A DNA stretch of 64,000 nt. Origin: Fragilaria crotonensis (taxonomy: Eukaryota; Bacillariophyta; Fragilariophyceae; Fragilariales; Fragilariaceae). Location of the stretch: positions 112,277-176,276 of the forward strand of contig JAKSYS010000040.1 in assembly GCA_022925895.1 (NCBI GenBank), given 5' to 3'. A model generated the notes under the pieces. The model made no database searches. It was not told where the DNA came from and saw nothing but the letters and a program-made list of their open reading frames with translations. Shown one piece after another: positions 50,099-61,660 of the stretch (position 1 is the stretch's first letter; each line of letters begins with the position of its first letter). The position numbers and the translations under genes were made by a program.

Positions 50099-51939
50099 TT
50101 AGTCTAGCCTCTTCCACTTTGAGTTAATGTACTGAATGCCAGCTCCCATGAGAGCTTCACCAGTGGTCGGGTAGGCATGGATGTTTCGACCAATGCCGGC
50201 AAGACCGATATTGTGCCTCATGGCCAGAGTAACTTCGTTGATGATTTCACCAGCACGAGATGCAACAATGGTCGCGCCCAGAATCTTGTCGGTACCCGCT
50301 TCACAAACCACTTTACAGAACCCGCGATTGTCAGACTCCAGAATGGCGCGATCGTTGTGCTCCAACCCACCTCGATAAATGTCAACTTGGATGCCTTGCT
50401 GAGCTGCAGCTTCGGCAGATGCAATGCCGACCGTGGCATATTCCGGTTCGGTGTACATGACGGCAGGTGTCACAAAGTCACTCAATTTCCATGAGTCACC
50501 AAATAGAGCATTCTGAACCACTTGTTTGGCCATTTCGCCACTCTGGTGTGTCAAGCGGGGAACGCCAGCGACGCAATCACCGACGCCATATACATTCTCA
50601 TTGCTTACCGATTGCGATAAATCATTGACAACAATTCCCTTTCCGACTTTGTAGTCGACATTTGCTTCCTCCAGACCAATGTTTTCAACGTTGGGAGCAC
50701 GGCCAGTAGCAACCAACAAACATTCGCATTCCAGTGTCTTCTCAACATCCCCCACCACCACTGTTACCTTCATGAGCGGCAACATCTCTCGCGATACAGC
50801 GCGCAGGGTTTCAACCTGCTTGATGGCTGTTTTGGAAAGAAACTCGACGCCGTCCTCCTCCAGACTTGTCTTTAGGAGCTCGGCTGCTTCTTGGTCTCCA
50901 AAGTTGGACTGAAAGAGTCGTTCGGACCGCTGTATGACAGTAACATGACTTCCAAACGTGGCAAAGCACTGCGCCATCTCCAAGGCAATAATACCGGATC
51001 CCAAGATCACCATGCGCGGTGGCAGTTCCTCAAGATTAAACAAGTTCTCGTTGGTAGTGTATGGCGCATCGTTCAGCCCAGGATAGTTGGGAACAGTCGG
51101 CCGTCCACCGGTCGCAACGACCGCTTTGCGAAATGTGAGAGTAACACCATTCACTTCAATAGTGTTTGGGCTGGTGAAACGTCCACGTCCCTGGAAGACA
51201 TGGGCACCGACTCCTGTCGTTCCATCGTGACCATCGGCTGGAGAAATGACAGATCGACGTTCCCGCAATCGCCTCATAATGGCTGGAAAATCCACCTTTA
51301 CTTCTGCTTCTGGAAGGACAATGCCAAATTCAGACGCACGTCTAACCTCCCGAATGGCCTTGGCGGCACGAAGGAGGGCCTTGCTGGGAACACATCCAAC
51401 ATTGAGACAATCACCTCCTGCCAAATGTTCACTAATCATGGCCGATTTTCCACCACGACGGGCCGTCTGTTTGCCTTGTTATATGAATACAATAAAAACG
51501 TTATGAAAACGACGTGTGTGCGTTTGTGCGTTCGAGTGTTTCATGTAGAGAAGTAAAATGTTGTTTCAGAGAGCGAGAAAGGTTAGGACGAGGCAAACAT
51601 CATCAAATCATTTCGTCTGGTTTACGTACTTGAAACAAGACCACCAGCTCCAGCACCAAGCGCGATAAGATCGTATACCTCATGAATATCTTGAGTGGAC
51701 TGAGTATAACCTCTTGGATGAACTTCATTCAGAGTCTTGGCATTGAATTCATCCAAAGGCCATATGGAGAGTTTACTTCTGGCCTCTTCTTCTTGTTCTT
51801 TATCAAATGGGCTCCAGACGGACATTTTCACGACGCAAACCTTACTGCTGTTAGTTCTGCGGCGTTTGGTATCAAAGCTAAAGAAGGAACGAGTGGACGA
51901 TAGGGAAACGAGAAACAAATGAGTGCTGCGCAACTTCAT
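50099..51939 (-). CDS. MerA-like FAD-dependent disulfide oxidoreductase
   Basis: Two exons, 51939-51630 and 51474-50099, are joined across a 155-nt GT-AG intron (phase 1, donor GTACGT), giving 561 residues when started at MKLRSTHLFLV. A Met 12 codons upstream is possible. The first 22 residues are a hydrophobic presequence rich in Ser and Phe, suggesting organelle or secretory entry. The FAD motif LIALGAGAGGL (91-101) spans the intron side; the redox pair is CLNVGC (126-131); the NAD(P) motif is ILGSGIIALE; the second FAD motif is VYGVGDC; and the C-terminal His-Glu dyad lies in HAYPTTGEAL. These place it in the dihydrolipoamide dehydrogenase/MerA group. It lacks the C-terminal Cys pair of true mercuric reductases (it ends SKWKRLD), so reduction of mercury should not be assumed. 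The natural substrate is unknown. Confidence 0.88.
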
Positions 51940-52119
51940 TTTGTGCCAAACGCGACCAACATTCAGCTCATGCAAGGATTCGCAGTTGTTCGATGATTTT
52001 TGTGTCTGTAGACGGGTATCGTAGCTTGTACGCCGTTGAGTGATGTCAGATCCATCAGAAAGAGTCGATCAAAGAAAACTGATGAGCATCTGTCAGTCCC
52101 AGAGGTCGACAGTCAACAT

Positions 52120-52350
52120 ATGAATATGCATATCGTGTGACTATCCGAACGACTATTTTGGATATGCATATTCATAGTCACAGGAATTCAGCGATATTCA
52201 ATATGTAAAATATGCATAGTCAGTTCGGTCACCATTATGCATATTTTGCAAATATGCATAGTCACACCATCTGCACAATATGCATATTTCCTTAATATGC
52301 ATAGTCATGCTATACTGAATATGCATATTTTCATGCATATCAATGCATAT
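52120..52350. repeat. Left subterminal ATGCAT array
   Basis: About ten copies of AATATGCATATT or AATATGCATAGTCA alternate with short variable spacers, giving a period of about 20-45 bp. The ATGCAT core is itself palindromic. In hAT elements such subterminal motifs bind the transposase. Confidence 0.8.
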
Positions 52351-53769
52351 TTTTAACAGCAATTCCTGATACTAACATAGACCTCTAAGTACAACCTTCC
52401 ATTTGTGCAAGTGCTGATCAAAAATCATCAACCTTTTAACAAAAATGTATGAGAGGGTATCAACAATTTTAAGGATACAACCCAAGGAGTCCACCAAAAG
52501 GTGCCATTTGGATTGTGTAGAACACCAGCAAAGGAAAGAATCAGGTAGGCAGGAAGTCACTTTCATGCACATCTTTTAAGGTTAAGGGCTATGATGATTG
52601 CAATCTTTTGTGATACATCTGTCATCAAAGCAAATGTGCAGAAAGAGCGCTGTTCCATGTGCAATTGCTACTAGTTCTGGCAATGATTTCCCGGCATTTT
52701 TGATCGCAGCACCACAGGATATAGCACAACACACAACACGCACACCAGGATGGTTGTAAGTTGCAAGTCTAGAATGGCACGCGCCAAACATGAAATCTGG
52801 AAGAGGTTTGGTGATCCATACCAGCCTGGTGGTCTTGGCGATGACAAGGAATCTTGTCCCAACAAGTCAAAGTACTGTAAGTGAATTGCAGCATCTGCTT
52901 GGCTTCAAGATCATTGGGACAAGTGCAAGAAGTGTCCACAAGCCATAGGACAACTGGATGCAGGATTTTAACCATCAAGGAATAAGAAGGTCGCAAGGTG
53001 TCAGATACATTTCGGTGAAGAAGGAGGAACTAGTACTATGAATGCTGCACACCAACAAGGTTCACCATCTAGCTTATGGTCAAGTTCGCCTACTGCAGCT
53101 ACAAGGGGCGCCGCTTCACAGGTAGGATTGAGGGCCATCTCTCCATCTGGCAATACTGACAATACTAATTCATCATTGTTTTCTGGCGGATGCCAACACT
53201 TTGATTCTCTCAAGAAGGCAGGCAAATGCAGAAGTTAAACGTGCTGTTTGCACCTGCCGTCCATGGAACAACCCCTTACTCCTTTCGGTCACCCAACATG
53301 GAAGGCATTCTTCCATGCATGTTTGATGGTAGTACAGCATAACTGTTATGATAGCAGCAGGTTCGCAATGCCCCATCCTATCCATGCATGTAGTACTAGT
53401 AGGTACTAAACTTTGCTTACTACTAGCTAATACTAGTAGCAATACATCAAATGCCGTCAGGGGTTCTCCCTTACTACAATAAAATGGTCCTAGTGTTTGT
53501 ACAATTTTGTATTGTTGTATAGTCAAATCAATTTACTCAATTGTTGGCAAATCTTAATCATTGTACTTGGTGTACTACCGTAGAACCATATTCTACTACG
53601 GTGTTCAGCAATTTCAGTGGAACAGAAACCAGCACACAGTCTTTTTCCTACACATTGTTTTCCTGCATAAGCTGAAGTCAGAGTTAGAGATGCAAAACAT
53701 AATTCTTAAAGGTTTCTCACTGTTCCCTTGGATTTTTGTATTCCTTACTCAGTAACGCTGACTAGAGAG

Positions 53770-55795
53770 TGTGAAAGTCAATGCACAAGCCCCAAATATA
53801 CAGGGTGGGGTCCCCTTGTAATGCAAAATCTGAAGGCTGCATTAGAGATGCAGAACAAATCATCTGGCAAGGATTGTTAAGGGTGTATCAGAAATGTTTT
53901 TGCACCCTAGGATTTTATGTAGTGAGCTTATTGGTTGAAACACAAGTCAATGCATGAGCCCCAAATATATATACAGGGTGCGGGTCCCTTTGTAATGCAA
54001 AATCTGAAGGCTGCATTGAGTTGCAGAACAAATCCTCTGTCAAGGATTGCTAAGGTGTATCAGAAATGTTTTTGACACCTAGATTTTATGTAGTGAGCTT
54101 TCTTATTGGTTGAAACACAAGTCAATGCATGAGCCCCAAATATACAGGGTGCGGGGTCCCTTTGTAATGCAAAATCTGAAGGCTGCATTGAGTTGCAGAA
54201 CAAATCTCTGTCAAGGATTGTTAAGTGTATCAGAAATGTTTTTGACCTCCTAGGATTTTATGTAGTGAGCTTACTTATTGGTTGAAACACAAGTCAATGC
54301 ATGAGCCCCAACTATACAGGTTGTGGGACCCTTTGTCATGCAAAATCTGAGGGCTAAATTAGAGATGCAGAAAAATGTTCTGCCAGGGTTTGTCAAGTTT
54401 CCATTGATGATACCGACGGTATCCATTGATTGGAGTGGGTATATATACCCATTGACTAGTGTGCAATTCAGTACGCAATTTGCCACAATTGCTTATATAA
54501 GGGTTTTCACTTAAATGAAAATTCTGCAGTCAGACATGAATATTACACAGAAATGTACTGTTGTGTTTTGTTGAGTGTGTATTGATTGTAATGATGGTAT
54601 CCTGAGATTCTCTCAACCTTTTATGCTCATTGACTTCTTGAAGTTTCAATTATTACCCCAAAATGCCAACAAAATAATACGCAAAATGATCAATACTCAA
54701 TGAATTTTGGATTTTGAAAATCAAAACTGGCATTCACTCCGTCAACAAACGCCTGAAACTCATGAACAGAAGCTCCGGTAACGAAAGTCGATGCTTGGGT
54801 TGCTATAGTGCAACTGATAAGCTCAGAACATAAAGTTCTTCTGATTTGTGTAACTACAACACTAGTAGTTAACATGTGATCGCATCCTAAATTTCACAAT
54901 AACTGATGTCGCTAACACCAACACTATCTCCCAAAGCGAATATCGTTAGGAGCTTCTGTCAATGAGTCTCAGGCTTTCGAAGATGGAGTGAATGCCAGTT
55001 TTTGATTTTTTCAAAATCCAAAATTCATTGAGTATTGATCATTTTTGCGTATTACTTTGTTGGCATTTTGGGGTAATAATTGAAACTTCAAGAAGTCAAT
55101 GAGTATAAAAGGTTGAGAGAATATCAGGATACCATCATTACAATCAATACACACTCAACAAAGCACAACAGTACATTTCTGTGTAATATTCATGTCTGAC
55201 TGCAGAATTTTCATTTAAGTGAAAACCCTTATATAAGCAATTGTGGCAAATTACGTACTGAATTGCACACTAGTCAATGGGTATATATACCACTTCAATC
55301 AATGGATACCGTCGGTATCATCAATGGAAACTTGACAAACCCTGGCAGAACATTTTTTCTGCATCTCTAATTTAGCCCTCAGATTTTGCATGACAAAGGG
55401 TCCCACAACCTGTATATTGGGGGCTCGTGCATTGACTTGTGTTTCAACCAATAAGTAAGCTCACTACATAAAATCCTAGGGGTCAAAAACATTTCTGATA
55501 CACCTTAACAATCCTTGACAGAGGATTTGTTCTGCAACCCAATGCAGCCTTCAGATTTTGCATTACAAAGGGACCCCGCACCCTGTATATTTGGGGCTCA
55601 TGCATTGACTTGTGTTTCAACCAATAAGAAAGCTCACTACATAAAATCCTAGGGTGCCAAAACATTTCTGATACACCCTAACAATCCTTGCCAGATGATT
55701 TGTTCTGCATCTCTAATGCAACCTTCAGATTTTGCATTACAAGAGGACCCCCCGCACCCTGTATATTTGGGGCTTCTGCATTGACTTGTGTTTCA
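53770..55795. repeat. Large palindrome of mirrored ~173-bp units
   Basis: On the left, four head-to-tail units start near 53786, 53958, 54131 and 54303 (shared GAGCCCCAAATATACAGGG and AATGCAAAATCTGA). They lead into a unique arm running to about 54745. The right side repeats the same sequence in inverted order: an arm from about 54985 to 55320, then units near 55340-55420, 55430-55600 and 55610-55790. The unpaired centre is about 240 bp. Further, more diverged unit copies extend rightward to about 57250. One left unit has no partner. Confidence 0.75.
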
Positions 55796-57464
55796 ACCAA
55801 TAAGTAAGCTGACTACAAGACATCCAAGGGTGTCATGAACATTACCAATGCATCTGAAAGAAACATTGACAGGACCATCTTCTGCATATTTAAGTCTGAC
55901 GACAGAATTTGAATTTAGGTGGGAAGCCCCAATCTGCAAAAGTTGTGTACTCCAGGGTTCTGCATGCTGATACTTACTTGCGCAACAGTCAGTTTGTATT
56001 GAAAGCTGTTAAAATCAATAAGTGTCAACAAAACAACCAAAGAAAATTTAACAAACACTGACAGAAAAACTTCTTCATGTCCATAGCTGACCACAGTTGC
56101 ATTTGAGCACGGATCCAACACCTCGTAAGCAAGTATGGATTTGCTTGTGAATTAAGTTTACCAGAAGTCAGTTACCATCAATGGGTGTCATCAATACCAC
56201 AAAAATAAAAACTCAACAGATCTTGACCGGTTTTTTTCCATTTTCCAGGTTGACTACAGATTTTGCATCTACTTAACTAGGATCCTACACCCAAAATGTG
56301 GATTTGTGCATTGAATTCAACATGTGCTGATGGGTATGGATAGTAGTAATGAAATCAAAGGGTGGCAGCATGCTGTCAATACCCCCACATACTTGAGAAA
56401 CTATCATCACAGCTTGTTTTTCATTTCTGACATGAGACTTTCCGCGTATTATTTTGATAGCATTCTGGGATTATGCATGGAATCTTGTTCAAGAAGTCAA
56501 TGCTGAGCTTGGAAACAAGTGAAGCTGTTCTAAGGATGCCATAAAATACAATCAATGCACACCAAGCAACCCACTCCAGTATGATTTTGTTTGATCTCAA
56601 TGTCTGCCTAATGTTTATCATCCATTCAAGTGGAAACCATCGAATGTGCTATAGTTGCAAATTGCCCACTAGTCGATCGGTTTGCATAATATCCATTACA
56701 ATCAATGGATGTCATCAGTACCGCCATAAAATCTTCATAATTCCTGACAGAGGCATTCTTGCATCTCCATTTCAGCCCTCTGACTTTGCATTTACAAAGG
56801 AACTCTGCACCCAGGACATGTTGTGGGATTGTGGCACATTGACTTGTGAACTAGTCTATGAGTAAGCTTTGTACATACAATCCAGGGGAGCCATCAATTA
56901 TCACCAATGAAGCATTGACAGGACTATTTTCTGCAAGTCTGAACGCAGAATATGAATTAGAATGGCGGGGATTCTGCACCCATAGTTGGGGATTGTGATA
57001 ATTAACATTGATTTGCGCCTCGCACCACACTGGTTAATGGTGCTGGATATTCAAACCTGCTACGAACAAAGAAGAATGTCATCAAAACTAACAGACCAAA
57101 CTCAACAAAGTTTCTGCAAAGTCTTATTCAGCAGCATTTACTCTTGTTAGTACCATTTTTTCATCTCAAAGTCCAACCTCAGATTTTGCACCTTAAATTC
57201 TTCACCCTTCCCTGCAAATGAGGCAATGTTGAAGATGAAAATCGGAGGATTGTTTTTTATTTTGGTACGGTCATCATTGTAATCCAGCAGGACGAATCTT
57301 CTTGTTCTCAAGTAAGGGGATTCACTTGAATATACAAGAACCAGGAACTGCACTAAGTACTACTGTAGTACAAAGAACAAGGATCAATGAGATAGGTGTT
57401 TGTCCAGTAATAGCCGAGTAACTACTGGTAAATGTCGTACTGAGTACTGGAACACTGGAACTCG

Positions 57465-57640
57465 TAATATGCATATGCACCAAAATATGCATATTTTGCT
57501 GATATGCATAGTCAACACATTCCAGAATATGCATATTTCTGAAATATGCATAGTCATGTCAATCGCAGATATGAATATTCTTGAAATATGCATAGTCAGA
57601 GATCATACTATATGCATATTTCCAAAATATGCAAAGTCAC
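57465..57640. repeat. Right subterminal ATGCAT array
   Basis: Seven to eight units of AATATGCATATT/AATATGCATAGTCA mirror the left array, just inside the right inverted repeat of the hAT-like element. Confidence 0.8.
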
Positions 57641-57708
57641 GGCGTGGCTGCAAGTTGAATATCAAAAATAGTCATAAAATCCCGTGACTGTCGACCTCTG
57701 GTCAGTCC

Positions 57709-58269
57709 ACAACAGCCTGAGCAACGTTACTAACACCGAAACTGTAGTCGTAGTAAAGTACAACTACTGGTATCGACCTGGAGTACCATGATCCATGATG
57801 CACCCTGAGCATATTTTATGCTAGAGGCCGGTGAGGAGGCCCCATCGTTATAACAATAAGACGACGACAAGATGTACGACGATCATTTCCAGATTTTTAT
57901 ATTGACGAGGTATCATGAGGGAACAACGCCGCGGCGTATTGGATTTACAACATTGTTTCCCAATGAGGATCCCAGCAACTCGATGCGTGACGCCTAGAAA
58001 CGAGCGAAAACACTTCCAAAGAGAGATTGTCCCCACTATCCATGTCCAAACTTGGCAGTGGTACACGTGGGTGCACGAACACACACTCATGCCAAAAATG
58101 CCAACAATCGTGTCTCGCTACAGGATCACGTCACTTATTCGACAACATAGTGCCACTCCCTTCGTAGACATTGGCAGTAATGTTCTATCCAATGGTCCAG
58201 AGAATCATCGCAAGTCGTTCCAACGATTGCACCACCAAGACAATTGGAATCGATTGAGTCAGACATGTA
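57709..58269. other. Intergenic region, no supported gene
   Basis: GTAC/AGTAC dyads occur near 57757-57790. ORFs here (for example 57915-58415, +) run antisense to the oxygenase-like gene or lack domains. Nothing else is visible. Confidence 0.4.
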
Positions 58270-58990
58270 TCAAACAGCGTCGACATCGTCATCGGAGGAA
58301 TCGTCGTCGTCGTAATACAACATATGCATCCCATCGATGGTTTCATCCTTACCGCGAGTGCTCCTTCCACTGGATCTACTTGACGAGCCTGCACAATAGG
58401 GACTCCCAAACGTGATCCTTGCAATGGGAGTTCAATGTCACAATCATCTCGAAGAATACTCTGGACACCATGCAAGACTGCCATGGCATCCATAACTAAG
58501 ACATCACCACTGGACAATGTAATAATCTCGTCATTGCAAACAAAGGCGACAGCCTTTCCCACTGTCATCATGACTAACCATTCGTGTCTTTGACCAGGTT
58601 GTGTTGGCGAATCAAAATGTGGTGACATTTTTGCATTGGGACTATAGAGTAAGGCGAGGCCAGTGAGACTGCAACGTTGTGATGGTGATGATGACGACGA
58701 CGACGACGACGAGAGGAGGCGTAGCAAAGGTTCCTCTGGAAATGCATGACAGGAAGCATGACCAATGCACGTCGTGCCAATTGAGATGCAATCGGCAATT
58801 GACTCTCCACACTAGATCCGCAGGTAATACCAAGATTCAGAGGATGGAGGCAGTGGCGTGGACTGCTTGAAACGTCGGATCAGTGGACTTTTGACGGTGA
58901 CACTGAATCGCTTCCTCTTTCAAATCCTCTTGTTCTTGCCTTGTCAAGAAGGATCGAAGGACAACATACCGCTCCGGGGTGGCATTTTAC
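58270..58990 (-). pseudogene. AlkB-like 2OG-Fe(II) oxygenase, frame-broken
   Basis: Read on the - strand, conserved segments occur in order but in different frames: RSFLTRQEQEDLKEEAIQC (frame 1), then LNLGITCGSSVE (frame 2), then FPEEPLLRLLSS through the catalytic core NAKMSPHFDSPTQPGQRHEW and AMAVLHGVQSI (frame 3), then an acidic C-terminus DGMHMLYYDDDDSSDDDVDA ending with the stop at 58270-58272 (frame 1 or 2). The HFD and the later His are the iron ligands of the family, which repairs or edits alkylated nucleic acids. At least three one-base shifts (near 58835, 58745 and 58390) break the gene. A poly-Ser run encoded by repeated CGT/CGA triplets lies at about 58695-58720. It is either a young pseudogene or carries assembly indels. 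Confidence 0.6.
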
Positions 58991-59617
58991 GTCTTGGAAG
59001 CGGTGCGTTCTCGCCAATGGATCATGGATCATCGATCATGGGCAATGGGTATGTGTGTGTATGAGAATCGTGTGTTGTACAAGTGCGATACCCGTCTCCC
59101 GTCTAATTACCGTTATACTCATTGAGAAAATATAAGGAATGGCTTTCCTGTGTTGGCGTGCAAGCAACACATGGAAGCGAGCTGATGACCTGTTGCGTGG
59201 TCGGTAAGTTTCTGTACCGAACCAACCCGTGGCAGGCATCATGTGTGAGACATAATTAGTAACCGTTCCTCATGCAGTACCAGTACTGTACAAAACAAGT
59301 ATGAACTCGTACTTGGTGTACATGTACTGTACAGAGTTCGTTCGAGTCATAGTGGAAAAGCGATGAATGATAAAAGCAAGTCTCCAAATTTCATGAGGTT
59401 GACTCTGACGCTTGGCTACAAAGTCGTGCCAACGTGCCAACGACACGAGTTAGTTCAATGTTCCATTTATGACCTTCGCCCTGTTCCGACTTCTTAATAC
59501 TACTACTTGTGTGGTGCAACGAGAACACAAACAACTTACAGAAGATTCATTGTCTTTTAATCCTAACAATCCTTTCCTATAGTTTACTGTTATCGATACA
59601 GCCATTTGACACTGACG
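58991..59617. other. Intergenic region with GTAC palindromes
   Basis: A dense GTAC/TGTACA cluster lies at 59276-59340. In the last 110 bases an alternative frame encodes a hydrophobic stretch (CLLILTILSYSLLLSI, about 59537-59590) that resembles a signal peptide for the following LRR gene but is not in its frame. Confidence 0.5.
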
Positions 59618-61660
59618 ATGAATCAAACGCAATCACAACAGGGAGAAATTTTGCGTGCATTAGTTCAGGGAGAAGAGGGTCGACAATGGGCTGCACGACG
59701 AAATCGAGGATGGGTCGTTGGGAGCGATTCCGATGTTTGCTCATGGGATGGAGTCCAATGTGATACTGCAGATCAAGTGACGGCTCTGGCGTTACCAGAA
59801 ACAGATTTGTTGGCAACATTACCGACGGAATTGGCAATTTTGACACAATTGGAAATCATTGATTTGAGACAAAACCTATTGCAAGGAACGATTCCAATAG
59901 AATTCGCATCCATGACCTCGTTGGTGTCTGTCGTCCTCAAGGACAACCTTCGATTGACAGGAAGTATACCAGTCTTCAAGTCATCGAAGTTGAAGCACCT
60001 CGATCTGAGTCGTATGGGCCTCACTGGACAGATTCCTCCAGATTTTGGAAAACGGAATTTGGCGCTCACTCTTCTGGAACTGAAAGGGAATCAACTGAGC
60101 TTTTTGCCATTTGGATTGGAAGATTTGCCACTTCTTGAAACAATATCGGTCTCCTCCAATAAATTATCGGGAACACTGCCTGCGTATATTGGGAACATGG
60201 CGAGCCTCTCATACCTTTACTTGAACAGCAATTTCATCGTTGGTACGATACCCAACTTGTCACGACCGTTGCAGGAAGTCTGGCTTCAGAACAATTTGCT
60301 AAGCGGTACCATACCATCATCGATTGAAGTGTCAGTCCTGCAAGATCTTTTCCTAGATGGCAACAAATTGACTGGATCGGTTCCACAAGCGCTGTGTGAA
60401 GTCGATTTGAATGCTGATTTTTTTTCGGATGTGAATGATGACGACCGCAATTTGTGTGACTCCGTGACCTGTCCTGCTGGAACTGTAAGTGATCAAGGAG
60501 TATATCCATGCCGAAATTGCACGTCGGAAATTTTGAATCCTTATTTGGGTATAAGAGGTGAATGCGATGACTGGACGGAAGCGCGGATCGTGAATGTGCT
60601 GCTCAAAGGAAAGCTGAAATCAGCCTGCGAGTACACCGACATTGTCACATGCAATAGCAAGGGCAAAGTAACGAAAATCCAAGCAAGTGGTAGGAAGTTG
60701 ACTGGGACCCTACCGGACGAATTGGGATTATTGGAGAGTCTCGAAGTGCTTGACGTTTCTGACAACGACTTGAACGGATTTTTTCCGTCTGGACTACGGT
60801 TTGCCCCTTTAACGTCACTGAACTTTGGCGGCAACAAACTGAAAGGCATTCTGCCACCGCTTGTTTGCAAGAAAGCAAACCAAATAAACAATGGGACGGG
60901 TGACTGCACATCGATAGCTTGTCCGATAGGAACATACAGCAACGGGAAGGGTTTTGGCGAATGCTTGCCATGTGCGGATGGAGCCCCATATCTTGCTAGC
61001 ACATCTTGTTTCCCGCCAGTTAACCTAACCAATCCGCCAGCACAATCAGGCATCACCTCTGGCCTGTTCTGGGGACTTATCTTCTTGATCCCCCTGATGG
61101 GCTTAGCTCTAAGCGCACTGATGTACTTCAAATACAAAGACAGACGAACAAAGACGGCAAATTGGGAAAGAGGTGTTACTCTGGATGATAAGAGAGCTAG
61201 CTTTCCGCATGTTGAAGAAGTCAAGACTATGCTCCAAGGTTTCCGCAGTCGGGCCAACAAATCGTCGTCTAAGAATCATGATTGGCTTCAGAATCGACTT
61301 CGTCGGAGTTACAACTACGTTATCAGCTTGAAGGAGACCGAGGCAGTGAAGGACCCTCCAGGCACGAAGACAATGGATGTAACAGGAGGCGAAATTGATG
61401 ACTTTGGCTGGCAGGAACGAGATTCGATCCTACTGCACCGTGACTTGGAGAATCTTGAGGAGGCTCAGCAACATCGTACGAAGTTGGAGGTGTGGGAGTA
61501 TCCTGATCCTCTCGAGAAGCCTCTGACCTACACGAAGTCGTTTGATGACCAGAGTGATGACGATGACTATTTGTCAGACGACGACGACCTTCTGAGTGGA
61601 TTAAGAAGCAACAGAGTGATCCAAGCACGCGGGAAGTGTGGCTTGATATACCCCAGATAG
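59618..61660 (+). CDS. LRR membrane protein with two repeat blocks
   Basis: This is a 680-residue ORF from MNQTQSQQGE. Residues 1-40 form the LRR N-cap (ILRALVQGEEGRQW... CSWDGVQC). About eight plant-type LRRs follow (LxxLxLxxNxLxGTIP), then a Cys-rich spacer (CPAGTVSDQGVYPCRNC), a second, shorter LRR block (GTLPDELGLLESLEVLDVSD), another Cys-rich motif (CTSIACPIGTYSNGKGFGEC), a transmembrane helix (SGLFWGLIFLIPLMGLALSA, about 470-490) and an acidic cytoplasmic tail. No kinase domain is present. It is probably a surface recognition protein. Two oddities: no signal peptide in frame, although one exists just upstream in another frame; and the last residues differ from the paralogue, but a one-base shift near 61605 would give an end TREVWLDIPQIE matching the neighbour's DIWLDVPKIT. 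Confidence 0.8.
   Translation: MNQTQSQQGEILRALVQGEEGRQWAARRNRGWVVGSDSDVCSWDGVQCDTADQVTALALPETDLLATLPTELAILTQLEIIDLRQNLLQGTIPIEFASMTSLVSVVLKDNLRLTGSIPVFKSSKLKHLDLSRMGLTGQIPPDFGKRNLALTLLELKGNQLSFLPFGLEDLPLLETISVSSNKLSGTLPAYIGNMASLSYLYLNSNFIVGTIPNLSRPLQEVWLQNNLLSGTIPSSIEVSVLQDLFLDGNKLTGSVPQALCEVDLNADFFSDVNDDDRNLCDSVTCPAGTVSDQGVYPCRNCTSEILNPYLGIRGECDDWTEARIVNVLLKGKLKSACEYTDIVTCNSKGKVTKIQASGRKLTGTLPDELGLLESLEVLDVSDNDLNGFFPSGLRFAPLTSLNFGGNKLKGILPPLVCKKANQINNGTGDCTSIACPIGTYSNGKGFGECLPCADGAPYLASTSCFPPVNLTNPPAQSGITSGLFWGLIFLIPLMGLALSALMYFKYKDRRTKTANWERGVTLDDKRASFPHVEEVKTMLQGFRSRANKSSSKNHDWLQNRLRRSYNYVISLKETEAVKDPPGTKTMDVTGGEIDDFGWQERDSILLHRDLENLEEAQQHRTKLEVWEYPDPLEKPLTYTKSFDDQSDDDDYLSDDDDLLSGLRSNRVIQARGKCGLIYPR

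Larger units (their letters stand above)
52100..57700. mobile_element. 5.6-kb hAT-like foldback transposon, non-autonomous
   Basis: The ends are perfect 16-bp inverted repeats, CAGAGGTCGACAGTCA (52100-52115) and its complement (57685-57700). They are flanked by a perfect 8-bp duplication GTCAGTCC (52092-52099 and 57701-57708). CAG-G ends plus an 8-bp duplication indicate the hAT superfamily. Arrays of ATGCAT-containing units lie just inside both ends. The interior has no ORF longer than about 120 codons and no recognisable transposase, so it must be moved by another element. A large internal palindrome occupies 53.8-55.8 kb. The perfect duplication suggests a fairly young insertion. Confidence 0.82.

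Noticed and set aside
50099-51939. Naming the gene merA (mercuric reductase)
   Set aside because: The C-terminal Cys pair and N-terminal metal-binding domain of mercuric reductases are absent.
57915-58415. 166-codon + strand ORF
   Set aside because: No domain is visible, and its 3' half is antisense to the acidic C-terminus of the AlkB-like gene.
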